Below are positions 1-5,242 of a stretch of DNA of 5,242 bases, one piece after another. Positions within the stretch are counted from its first letter, which is position 1; every line of letters starts with the position of its first letter. The DNA comes from Bacillota bacterium (lineage in GTDB: Bacteria; Bacillota; Clostridia; Peptostreptococcales; Natronincolaceae): assembly GCA_023387935.1 (NCBI GenBank), contig JAEWHG010000025.1:1-5242 (forward strand). Direction: 5' to 3'. Made by a program: the position numbers and the translations under genes. The notes beneath the pieces are model-generated. The model did not search any database, was not told the DNA's origin, and worked only from the letters and a program-made list of their open reading frames with translations.

Positions 1-1001
1 GGTGTAAAACTTGCAATATTTAATACTGTTTCACCTAATAAAGCCTGAGGTACAAATACCCCACTAATAAAGCTAGTTCCCATAGCAAAAACATTTGCAA
101 CTGCCGACATAGCATTTCTACTTTTTATAACGTTGCCTAATAAGTAGCTTATACTCAAGGCTGCAAGAGTAAATACAAAAGAATTTAATAAAAATAATAT
201 TCCTTTAGTTGTAAACATATAGCTACCATAGAGAAAGAAACTAGTAAAAATCATTGCTATCCAAGTAAACATAGCAAAACTAAGGCTTCCAAGTATAATT
301 TGGAAATTCATACTTTCTAATTTCATTGGCGAACATAGATTTCTCTTTTTTATATCCGTATCATTAAAGACAAGCATCACTAAGCAAACTCCTAAAATTA
401 ATATTGCAAGTAATGCATAAGCCATAAAGTTAAAATAGGATGCACGCTTTTCATTGTTATTAGTTTCATCTATAGAGTTATATAGCTTAACTTTAGTTTT
501 CTGCTCTAAATCTTTATCAATATAGCTTAAAAGCTGCTCTTCTGATATATTCTCTATATTGCTGATATAGTTTTTTGCAGTATTTAAATATTTATTTATA
601 ATACTATCAATATATATTGCACTGCTAGAGTCTGGTATTGTTATTTTCTCTATTTGAAGCATTTCATCATTTAATAGACCTTCTGTAAATCCTTTTGGTA
701 CTCTTACTATATATTCTACTTCTCTGAAAAACAAGGCATCTTGTAGCTTTTTAGGTTCATCTGGAATATTTACAATGTTAGCATTTTTACTAAGATAATT
801 CTTTAAACCTTCTACCAAAATTGAATCAGTATTATTATTAATAAAAGCAATATTAACTTTAGTTTCTGTAAAGCTTGTTTCTATAGATTGACTATTCACA
901 TTTGCAAGAGTTACTGCTAAGGATATAAATATTACAACATATATTATTATTTGAGACAAATTTTTAAGAATTATTTTAAAAAAGGCTTTATAGACTGTCA
1001 T
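1..1001 (-). CDS. ABC-2-type transporter permease, second subunit (C-terminus beyond window edge)
   Basis: This is probably one of two membrane subunits of an ABC exporter, working with the ATPase and permease encoded just upstream. It was translated by hand from ATG at 1001; 333 codons are open to the window edge with no stop, so the C-terminus is missing. An N-terminal cytoplasmic stretch is followed by a membrane segment (about residues 16-33). A large, mostly polar domain (about 35-188) then probably lies outside the membrane. Further hydrophobic segments follow at about 190-211, 235-258, 266-288 and 298-317. This layout, one helix, a large loop, then a cluster of helices, is typical of ABC-2 permeases of the ABC2_membrane_3 kind, usually 370-400 residues, so roughly one helix is probably lost at the edge. 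The start is well fixed: GAGGAGG at 1009-1015 lies 7 bases upstream. The ATG lies inside the end of the previous gene (14-base overlap), which suggests translational coupling. It is comparable in place to LnrN/YfiN; substrate unknown. Confidence 0.9.
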   Translation of the reverse strand, partial: MTVYKAFFKIILKNLSQIIIYVVIFISLAVTLANVNSQSIETSFTETKVNIAFINNNTDSILVEGLKNYLSKNANIVNIPDEPKKLQDALFFREVEYIVRVPKGFTEGLLNDEMLQIEKITIPDSSSAIYIDSIINKYLNTAKNYISNIENISEEQLLSYIDKDLEQKTKVKLYNSIDETNNNEKRASYFNFMAYALLAILILGVCLVMLVFNDTDIKKRNLCSPMKLESMNFQIILGSLSFAMFTWIAMIFTSFFLYGSYMFTTKGILFLLNSFVFTLAALSISYLLGNVIKSRNAMSAVANVFAMGTSFISGVFVPQALLGETVLNIASFT

Positions 1002-2142
1002 ATTTTTGCCTCCTCAATATCAAATAAGTGATTAAAATGAATCCTGTAGCAAAAACACAAAGCAAAGCTATATTTGTGTAAAACTGAGAATAAGTATCAT
1101 AATAATAAAGCGAATAAAAGCTATCTGATATTAAATTTGCCGGGTTAATATATGCTAAAATAGGTGCTTTTGTACTAACCGTATATTTCATTTTGTGATA
1201 CATCATACCCGATAACATTGACATTACATTGGTGAGTACAACTAAAATTGCGATTTTGACGCCATCACTTTTTTTAACTAATGATGAAATAAAAGTACCA
1301 AAACCAACTCCTGTAATCGTACCTATTATACAAGTTAATGCAATATATCCTAACTGGTTACCAAAGCTTACTTTTAATATCAACATCAGATACACAAGCA
1401 AAGTAAATATAACGGCAAGCTGAACTGTAGTGGCTGCAAACATAGATGCGATAAATAGCTTTAACTTATGTGTTGGAGCCATGCTGACTCTTGCGCCCTG
1501 AGGGGATAAGTTCGCCTGCAAAGCTGATACTTCCTTTAATCCTAAAAAACCTCCAAATAAACATGACATCGCAATTAAGCTATAAAAATAGACTACAACG
1601 TTATTAGCATCTGATTTACCAGTAGTGACTTCTTTAAGATAATCCGATCTATTTGAAATGTTATCCAAAAGTCCATTTTGAATAGCAGTAGGATTTTGGC
1701 TAATAATTGTTGCTACTGTAGAATATGTCTGTTTATAGTCGTCTAAAAAGCTCTTTATTATAGTTTGGTTAATGCCAGATTCATTAACAACAAGCTTTAT
1801 TCCGTCATCAAAATGAATATAACCTTCTATTTTACTATTCTCAATAAGCTTATCTGCATCTTCCTTTAATATATACTGCATATCGAATAAGTTAGTTTTC
1901 CCTGCACTTTTATTAGAGTTTGTAACAGCATCAATAGCTTTAATAAACTCTGTATTTTCTCTGTACTCCTCATTATCAACTATTCCAATTTTAATATTAG
2001 AGAAATTTTCTGCACTTGAAATATTTGAAAATGCTATGTTGAATAAGGTAGCTAAAATTATTGGAAATATAAATGTCCAAAACATTACTTGTTTGTCCCT
2101 TACAATACATTTAAGTCTATATAGATAGTTATGCAAAAACAT
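988..2142 (-). CDS. ABC-2-type transporter permease, first subunit
   Basis: This 384-residue integral membrane protein is probably the partner of the second permease in a heterodimeric ABC exporter. Residues 1-18 are basic and cytoplasmic, with a first membrane helix at about 19-38. Residues 40-180 form a large hydrophilic domain, presumably extracytoplasmic. Five further helices fall at about 182-202, 228-256, 263-287, 295-313 and 356-376. Between helices 2 and 3 is the sequence ARVSMAPTHKLKLFIASM, the short cytoplasmic connector typical of ABC-2 permeases, where the ATPase is expected to dock. The stretch INPANLISDSF before the last helix resembles the conserved NP-containing element of this family. 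Length and topology fit a complete gene. The start at 2142 follows GGGGGAG (2148-2154) by 5 bases and lies 11 bases after the ATPase stop, so the genes are co-transcribed. It is comparable to LnrM/YfiM. Family assignment is firm; the exported or sensed compound is not known. Confidence 0.94.
   Translation of the reverse strand: MFLHNYLYRLKCIVRDKQVMFWTFIFPIILATLFNIAFSNISSAENFSNIKIGIVDNEEYRENTEFIKAIDAVTNSNKSAGKTNLFDMQYILKEDADKLIENSKIEGYIHFDDGIKLVVNESGINQTIIKSFLDDYKQTYSTVATIISQNPTAIQNGLLDNISNRSDYLKEVTTGKSDANNVVVYFYSLIAMSCLFGGFLGLKEVSALQANLSPQGARVSMAPTHKLKLFIASMFAATTVQLAVIFTLLVYLMLILKVSFGNQLGYIALTCIIGTITGVGFGTFISSLVKKSDGVKIAILVVLTNVMSMLSGMMYHKMKYTVSTKAPILAYINPANLISDSFYSLYYYDTYSQFYTNIALLCVFATGFILITYLILRRQKYDSL
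1009..1015 (-). promoter_or_regulatory. Ribosome binding site of the second permease
   Basis: The minus strand reads GAGGAGG, 7 bases before the ATG at 1001. It lies inside the coding region of the first permease and supports the overlapping start, because the second permease begins 14 bases before the first one ends. Confidence 0.8.
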
Positions 2143-2147
2143 AATAT

Positions 2148-2154
2148 CTCCCCC
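2148..2154 (-). promoter_or_regulatory. Ribosome binding site of the first permease
   Basis: The minus strand reads GGGGGAG, 5 bases before the permease ATG at 2142. Its first base is also the last base of the ATPase stop codon, so translation of the permease may be coupled to termination of the ATPase. Confidence 0.7.
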
Positions 2155-3086
2155 TAATCTCTAAGCTCTTTACCCGTTATTTCTAAAAATACATCATTTA
2201 AGGTCGGTGGCTCAGAATATATCTTTCCAATAGCTATATTTTTGGATTTTAAGTATTCTAATATGGTAACTAGATTATTTTTACCTTTTCTAGATTTAGC
2301 AACAAGTAAATTTCCATTATACTCAGCTGAAACTATATTAGGAAGACTTCTAACTCCTTCAGAAATACTATGATCTATTTCAAATACCTCTACAGTTATT
2401 TTTTCACCAGAATTGATCATCCCTTTTAATTCGTCATTTGTTCCCGTAGCAATTATTTTCCCTCTGTCCATAATCGCTACACGGGTGCAAATTTCCTCAA
2501 CCTCCTCCATATAGTGAGAAGTATATACAACTGTAGCTCCATCTTTATTAAGTCGTTGTATGCCTTCCAATATATTATTTCGACTCTGAGGGTCAACTGC
2601 AACCGTTGGCTCATCTAATATAATTAACTTGGGCTTGTGGGCAATTCCACAGGCAATATTTAACCTACGAAGCAAACCTCCACTTAGCTTTTTGGGATAA
2701 AACTTTCTATAATCATTAAGTCCAACAAAATCTATAGCTTCCTCTACAAGTTCTCTTCTTTTCTTTTTATCTAAAATATACATTCCACAGAAATAATCAA
2801 TGTTTTCAAAAACATTCAACTCCTCGAAAACTGCAACATTCTGCATGATTATACCAATTTTACTTTTAATATCATAAGCATCCGGCGACATTGGTTTTCC
2901 ATAAATCTCTATTGTACCCTTATCATATTTTAAAAGAGATAAAATACAGTTAATTGCCGTAGTTTTTCCAGAACCATTAGGACCTAAAAGACCAAAAATT
3001 TCTCCATCATTTACTTCCAGATTAAAATGATCTAGAGCAATTAAATCATCATATCTTTTTACTAAATTTTTTATGTTTATTACCAT
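2154..3086 (-). CDS. ABC transporter ATP-binding protein (DrrA/LnrL-like)
   Basis: This cytoplasmic ATPase powers the two permeases encoded downstream. With the start at 3086 it has 310 residues. It shows Walker A GPNGSGKTT (35-43), Q-loop Gln82, signature LSGGLLRR (134-141), Walker B LIILDEP (154-160) with catalytic Glu159, D-loop VDPQSR (165-170) and switch His191. A C-terminal extension (about 225-310) ends in PTLNDVFLEITGKELRD, the tail typical of DrrA-like exporter ATPases of about 310 residues. A longer reading from ATG at 3101 is possible. I prefer 3086 because GGGAGGG at 3093-3099 ends 6 bases before it, while the 3101 ATG lies within that same ribosome-binding region and has no good site of its own. 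The fifth signature residue is Leu rather than Gln, so the loop departs from both LSGGQ and the SGGM(K/R)RR form frequent in this subfamily. It is the first gene of the leftward operon. Function as an exporter ATPase is near certain; the substrate is unknown. Confidence 0.96.
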   Translation of the reverse strand: MVINIKNLVKRYDDLIALDHFNLEVNDGEIFGLLGPNGSGKTTAINCILSLLKYDKGTIEIYGKPMSPDAYDIKSKIGIIMQNVAVFEELNVFENIDYFCGMYILDKKKRRELVEEAIDFVGLNDYRKFYPKKLSGGLLRRLNIACGIAHKPKLIILDEPTVAVDPQSRNNILEGIQRLNKDGATVVYTSHYMEEVEEICTRVAIMDRGKIIATGTNDELKGMINSGEKITVEVFEIDHSISEGVRSLPNIVSAEYNGNLLVAKSRKGKNNLVTILEYLKSKNIAIGKIYSEPPTLNDVFLEITGKELRD

Positions 3087-3092
3087 AAGATT

Positions 3093-3099
3093 CCCTCCC
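3093..3099 (-). promoter_or_regulatory. Ribosome binding site that sets the ATPase start
   Basis: On the minus strand this reads GGGAGGG, 6 bases before the ATG at 3086. The alternative in-frame ATG at 3101-3099 abuts and partly overlaps this purine run and has no Shine-Dalgarno sequence of its own. The site therefore argues for the shorter, 310-residue product beginning MVINIKNLVKRY. Confidence 0.8.
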
Positions 3100-3113
3100 A
3101 TATTTCATTTGGA

Positions 3114-3128
3114 AAACTATTCTAGTTT
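3114..3128. repeat. Short palindrome in the transporter operon leader
   Basis: AAACTA and TAGTTT form a perfect 6-base inverted repeat around a TTC centre. It lies just downstream of the leftward -10 candidate and 27 bases before the ATPase start. It could be an operator near the transcription start or a small hairpin in the messenger leader. It is weak as a hairpin because only two of the six pairs would be G:C or C:G at most. Confidence 0.35.
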
Positions 3129-3140
3129 CATATACTAATC

Positions 3141-3146
3141 ATAATA
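3141..3146 (-). promoter_or_regulatory. Candidate -10 box for the ABC transporter operon
   Basis: The minus strand reads TATTAT, five of six matches to TATAAT, 54 bases before the ATPase start. The best upstream hexamer is TTCACT at a long 19-base spacing, so the -35 is weak. A second possibility is TATAAA on the minus strand at 3160-3165, also without a good -35. Weak -35 elements would suit induction by the neighbouring regulator. Confidence 0.35.
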
Positions 3147-3167
3147 TATTTACTTTTAATTTATAAG

Positions 3168-3191
3168 TGAATATGCTCCAGGTTGAATATG
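3168..3191. repeat. Tandem TGAATATG repeat, candidate regulator binding site
   Basis: TGAATATG occurs at 3168-3175 and again at 3184-3191, 16 bases start to start. If the two -10 candidates are right, the repeats lie roughly at -63 to -40 for the kinase operon and -34 to -57 for the transporter operon, positions where an activator could work on both. The repeat is direct rather than inverted, and 16 bases is not a whole number of helix turns. In such A+T-rich DNA an 8-base repeat can also arise by chance. Confidence 0.35.
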
Positions 3192-3218
3192 ACAAATGTA
3201 ACAATAACTTGAAGAATG

Positions 3219-3224
3219 TATAAT
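3219..3224 (+). promoter_or_regulatory. Candidate -10 box for the kinase-regulator operon
   Basis: A perfect TATAAT lies 58 bases before the kinase start codon. At spacings of 16-18 the upstream hexamers (3195-3202) do not resemble TTGACA. ATGACA at 3189-3194 is a good -35 match but lies 24 bases away, too far for this -10. This suggests either activator dependence or that the true -10 is elsewhere, for example AAGAAT at 3212-3217, which would sit 17 bases from ATGACA. Confidence 0.45.
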
Positions 3225-3282
3225 GAAATGTTAGAATTTATATGTAATTAATATTCCTACACATAAAGGCTGGGAAGATAAA

Positions 3283-4344
3283 ATGAATATATTTATTGAT
3301 AAATTTATTATTTTCATTATTACCCTTGTATTGTATTTACCGAACTCAAATAGGGTATACATGGTTGTACCAATTCTAATTGTAGTATTCTTAAGTGCTA
3401 TTTTCAGCTACTTAGAAAACGAAAATATTACGATAGCAATATTTGCTTTTTATATATTTTCTTGCTTTTTTATACCATATTTATCTCTCTTTATTCCTCT
3501 TATTTGTTATGATGCAGTATTCCTTAAAAATAAATGGATATGGTTACTGTCATTCCTACCCTTAATAAATTCTTCAAATTATACGATTCATATAACAAAA
3601 TGGTTAATAGCATCCTTTATTCTTATTTCCTATATTTTTAAATATCGTACTGTTTCAATTCAAAAATTTGAAAAAGAGTATCGAAAGCTTCGGGATACGA
3701 CAAAAGAAATATCAATACAGCTTGAAAAACAGAATAAAGAACTTTTAGAAAAACAAGATCATGAAATAAACCTTGCAACTGCAACTGAGCGTAATAGAAT
3801 AGCAAGGGATATTCACGACAATGTAGGACATTTACTTTCAAGATCTATATTGCAAATTGGAGCAATTCTTACCATTAATAAAAACGAGGAAATAAACAAA
3901 AACTTAAAGCTTATAAAAGACACCCTTTCAGAGGCAATGGACAGTATCCGCAATAGCGTACATAATTTACATGAAAAATCCATTGATTTGTATACAGAAA
4001 TACATAAGTTAATAGATTCTTTTACTTTTTGTCACATCAAATTTAATTACGATATAGAAGCAAATTTAGATAAGAATATAAAGTACTGCTTTATTGCAGT
4101 AACAAAAGAAGCTTTATCGAATATTATAAAGCATTCAAACGCTACTGAGGTGTCAGTGGATATACGCGAGCATCCAGCACTTTATCAATTGGTTATACAG
4201 GATAATGGTTCACCTTGCAATTACAATATTGAAAATGGTATCGGATTAAAAAATATTACGGATAGAGTTACTGCTGTAGGTGGTAATGTTACTATTACCA
4301 GTGACAAAGGCTTTAAAATTTTTATTTCAACACCTAAAAAATAA
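3283..4344 (+). CDS. Membrane-bound sensor histidine kinase, HisKA_3 (DesK/NarL class)
   Basis: This kinase senses a signal at or in the membrane and passes phosphate to the response regulator encoded next. The 353 residues begin with a strongly hydrophobic half holding five or six membrane segments (about 7-20, 27-43, 50-76 which may be two, 85-98 and 106-119) joined by very short loops, with no extracytoplasmic sensing domain. A charged, probably coiled-coil linker (125-165) leads to the HisKA_3 helix, where RNRIARDIHDNVGH places phosphoacceptor His178. Asp179 and His183 form the DxxxQ/H pattern linked in this class to phosphatase activity. The HATPase_c domain shows an N-box with Glu276 and Asn280 (KEALSNIIKHSNAT), DNG at 307-309 and GIGLKNI at 319-325. 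GGGAAG at 3272-3277 precedes the ATG by 5 bases. The loop-poor sensor resembles kinases that detect membrane state or act with an ABC transporter, such as LnrJ and DesK. Kinase identity is firm; the stimulus is inferred. Confidence 0.95.
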   Translation: MNIFIDKFIIFIITLVLYLPNSNRVYMVVPILIVVFLSAIFSYLENENITIAIFAFYIFSCFFIPYLSLFIPLICYDAVFLKNKWIWLLSFLPLINSSNYTIHITKWLIASFILISYIFKYRTVSIQKFEKEYRKLRDTTKEISIQLEKQNKELLEKQDHEINLATATERNRIARDIHDNVGHLLSRSILQIGAILTINKNEEINKNLKLIKDTLSEAMDSIRNSVHNLHEKSIDLYTEIHKLIDSFTFCHIKFNYDIEANLDKNIKYCFIAVTKEALSNIIKHSNATEVSVDIREHPALYQLVIQDNGSPCNYNIENGIGLKNITDRVTAVGGNVTITSDKGFKIFISTPKK

Positions 4345-4352
4345 GTATTTTG

Positions 4353-4358
4353 AAAGGA
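4353..4358 (+). promoter_or_regulatory. Ribosome binding site of the response regulator
   Basis: AAAGGA lies 4 bases before ATG 4363 and 13 bases before an in-frame ATG at 4372. The first spacing is slightly short and the second is too long, so 4363 is the likelier start. The alternative would remove only three residues (MNY) ahead of the receiver domain. Confidence 0.65.
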
Positions 4359-4362
4359 CTGT

Positions 4363-4992
4363 ATGAATTATATGAGAGTAACAGTAGTTGATGATGATAA
4401 ATTAGTATGTGCAGCATTAAAAACTATATTAGAAGCAGAAAAAGATATTTCTGTAGTAGGTGTTGGCTACACTGGAGAAGAAGCTATTGAGCTTTATAAT
4501 AATTTAAAACCTGATATTCTACTGATGGATATCAGAATGAAAACTATGACTGGACTACAGGCTGGCGAATCTATTTTAAAGAGTTTTGAAAGTGCAAAAA
4601 TATTGTTTTTAACCACTTTTTCTGATGATGAATACATAATAAGAGCATTGAAAATGGGCGCTAAGGGCTATATTATAAAACAAAATTTTGAATGTATTGT
4701 TCCCTCCCTAAAAGCTGTTCATATGGGACAAAGTGTTTTTGGTGATGATATTATCTCAAGAATTCCATCTTTAATTAATCATAGAGATACAACGGATTTT
4801 TCAGTATTCGGGATTACAGAAAAAGAACTAGATATTATAACTACTGTAGCGGAAGGACTTAGCAATAAAGAAATAGCTACCAAGCTTTATTTAAGCGAAG
4901 GTACTGTTAGAAACAGTATAACCGCTATTTTAGGTAAACTACACCTTAGAGATAGAACACAGCTTGCTGTTTTTTATTATAAAAACAAATAA
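4363..4992 (+). CDS. NarL/LuxR-family response regulator
   Basis: This DNA-binding regulator is presumably phosphorylated by the kinase encoded 18 bases upstream. It has 209 residues, the usual length for the family. The receiver domain (about 4-120) has acidic residues Asp10 and Asp11, phosphoacceptor Asp56 in LLMDIRM, the switch residue at Thr84/Thr85 in LFLTTF, and Lys106 in YIIKQ, so all positions needed for phosphotransfer are present. After a linker (about 121-148) comes a LuxR-type helix-turn-helix (150-209) with the family pattern ITEKELDIITTVAEGLSNKE, then IATKLYLSEGTVRN and KLHLRDRTQLAV. The recognition helix falls around residues 178-191. The likely targets are the divergent transporter promoter and perhaps its own operon, by analogy with LnrK controlling lnrLMN. 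The gene ends immediately before a set of inverted repeats. Family and pairing are firm; targets are inferred. Confidence 0.96.
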   Translation: MNYMRVTVVDDDKLVCAALKTILEAEKDISVVGVGYTGEEAIELYNNLKPDILLMDIRMKTMTGLQAGESILKSFESAKILFLTTFSDDEYIIRALKMGAKGYIIKQNFECIVPSLKAVHMGQSVFGDDIISRIPSLINHRDTTDFSVFGITEKELDIITTVAEGLSNKEIATKLYLSEGTVRNSITAILGKLHLRDRTQLAVFYYKNK

Positions 4993-5053
4993 GAACCCAC
5001 CCATTTACACAATCAAAGATTGCTGATGGGTTCCGGGAACCTTATTGTGTAAG
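4993..5053 (+). repeat. Cluster of overlapping inverted repeats behind the regulator gene
   Basis: Beginning one base after the regulator stop are four inverted repeats. GAACCCA (4993-4999) matches TGGGTTC (5027-5033). TTACACAAT (5005-5013) matches ATTGTGTAA (5044-5052) over nine perfect pairs. CAATC-AAA-GATTG spans 5010-5022. GGTTCC-G-GGAACC spans 5029-5041. Several of these share bases and cannot form together. No T-run follows, so this is not a standard intrinsic terminator, though it may end or stabilise the operon transcript. The TTACACAA/TTGTGTAA arms recall the ends of IS256-type (Mutator-like) elements as I remember them, so a small non-coding element or remnant is another possibility. 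What is certain is the symmetry; its role is open. Confidence 0.55.
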
Positions 5054-5057
5054 CCTC

Positions 5058-5096
5058 AAATTGTATATAGTTAAATATTTTTTAAATAAACAATTT
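5058..5096. terminator. A+T-rich imperfect stem between convergent genes, possible weak terminator
   Basis: AAATTGT (5058-5064) is the reverse complement of ACAATTT (5090-5096). Inside it TAT/ATA and TTAAA/TTTAA can add pairs with small mismatches, leaving a loop around 5076-5080. The stem is almost wholly A:T and is followed by only a short T-run on the plus strand and by none on the minus strand. It lies between convergent genes, where a bidirectional terminator would be expected, but the structure is weak. Confidence 0.25.
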
Positions 5097-5097
5097 T

Positions 5098-5242
5098 CTA
5101 TTTCATTAGAAGATAATTTAATTCATTTTCTAAATTATCTACTTTGTATTCTAGTGCTATAACTGGATCAAGGTTATATTTATCTAATAATTTATATAAA
5201 GTTCTTATTTCCTCTTGTGATGGCTGTAAATGTTGGTCGTAT
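5098..5242 (-). CDS. C-terminal end of an unrecognised protein (start beyond window edge)
   Basis: The minus strand is open from the right edge to a TAG at 5100-5098, giving 47 residues in the frame whose first full codon is at 5241. The tail reads YDQHLQPSQEEIRTLYKLL, then about 28 residues ending NELNYLLMK. It looks like real protein: charged and hydrophobic residues alternate in an amphipathic pattern, the last 20 residues (VDNLENELNYLL) could form a short coiled coil, and the codons are A/T-ending as in the neighbours. It converges on the regulator gene across about 105 bases of repeats. I do not recognise the family, and nothing ties it to the transporter system. Being only a fragment, it could be the end of a cytoplasmic or a phage-related protein equally well. 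Confidence 0.6.
   Translation of the reverse strand, partial: YDQHLQPSQEEIRTLYKLLDKYNLDPVIALEYKVDNLENELNYLLMK

Larger units (their letters stand above)
3087..3282. promoter_or_regulatory. Divergent control region between transporter and two-component operons
   Basis: These 196 A+T-rich bases lie between two divergent operons and must hold the promoter and leader of each. The region contains a rightward -10 candidate, a leftward -10 candidate, a tandem TGAATATG repeat and a short palindrome, each listed separately. Neither -10 has a convincing -35 at normal spacing, which fits promoters that need an activator, presumably the response regulator encoded to the right. I found no open reading frame or riboswitch-like structure here. 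Confidence 0.7.

Noticed and set aside
1229..1423. Plus-strand open frame of 64 codons
   Set aside because: It lies wholly antisense inside the first permease, has no ribosome binding site worth the name, and is explained by the base composition of the opposite strand's membrane-helix codons.
3087..3101. Longer ATPase start at 3101 adding MGGNL
   Set aside because: The ATG is fused to the purine-rich ribosome binding site used by the ATG at 3086, and the added residues do not belong to the conserved ATPase start.
3207..3224. TTGAAG followed by TATAAT as a full promoter
   Set aside because: The two hexamers are separated by only 4 bases (TTGAAG 3209-3214, TATAAT 3219-3224), far below the 16-18 needed.
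3638..3841. Minus-strand open frame of 67 codons
   Set aside because: It lies antisense to the kinase linker and HisKA_3 region, whose motifs are clear on the plus strand; it shows no recognisable features.
5010..5041. Standard rho-independent terminator after the regulator
   Set aside because: Hairpins are present, but the bases that follow are mixed with no run of T, so the standard definition is not met.
5029..5041. tRNA T-arm resemblance of GGTTCCGGGAACC
   Set aside because: The loop is one to three bases rather than seven, and no acceptor stem, D-arm or anticodon arm can be found around it.

Overview
The window is strongly A+T-rich. Its genes carry strong GGAGG-type ribosome binding sites and use mostly A/T-ending codons. 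Together with the protein families this suggests a low-GC Firmicute, most likely a member of the Clostridia; the species cannot be named from the sequence alone.

Layout. From 1 to 3086 the minus strand carries a three-gene operon, transcribed leftward. It encodes an ABC-transporter ATP-binding protein (3086 to 2154), a first ABC-2-type permease (2142 to 988) and a second ABC-2-type permease (1001 to 1 and beyond). The second permease is cut by the window edge and overlaps the first by 14 bases. A divergent control region of 196 bases (3087-3282) follows. The plus strand then carries a two-gene operon: a membrane-bound HisKA_3-type sensor histidine kinase (3283-4344) and a NarL/LuxR-type response regulator (4363-4992). 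Directly behind the regulator stop is a cluster of overlapping inverted repeats (4993-5053), then an A+T-rich imperfect stem (5058-5096). Last comes the C-terminal end of an unrelated, unrecognised minus-strand gene (5098-5242) that converges on the regulator.

How the genes work together. One ATPase, two ABC-2 permeases with large extracytoplasmic loops, and a DesK/NarL-class two-component pair form a recurrent arrangement. The best-known relative in architecture and protein lengths is the Bacillus subtilis LnrJK-LnrLMN (YfiJKLMN) system, which senses and resists membrane-active linearmycin polyenes. By analogy, the kinase here would detect a membrane perturbation, an amphipathic antimicrobial or the transporter itself. 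The regulator would then activate the divergent transporter promoter and perhaps its own. The real ligand cannot be read from the sequence. Unlike the B. subtilis locus, the two halves are divergent here and share one control region. That region holds a tandem 8-base repeat placed where an activator could serve both promoters.

The most unusual points are the mutually exclusive hairpins behind the regulator gene, the non-canonical ABC signature (LSGGL in place of LSGGQ), and the shared-activator geometry of the intergenic region. I see no RNA genes, CRISPR array or transposase gene.
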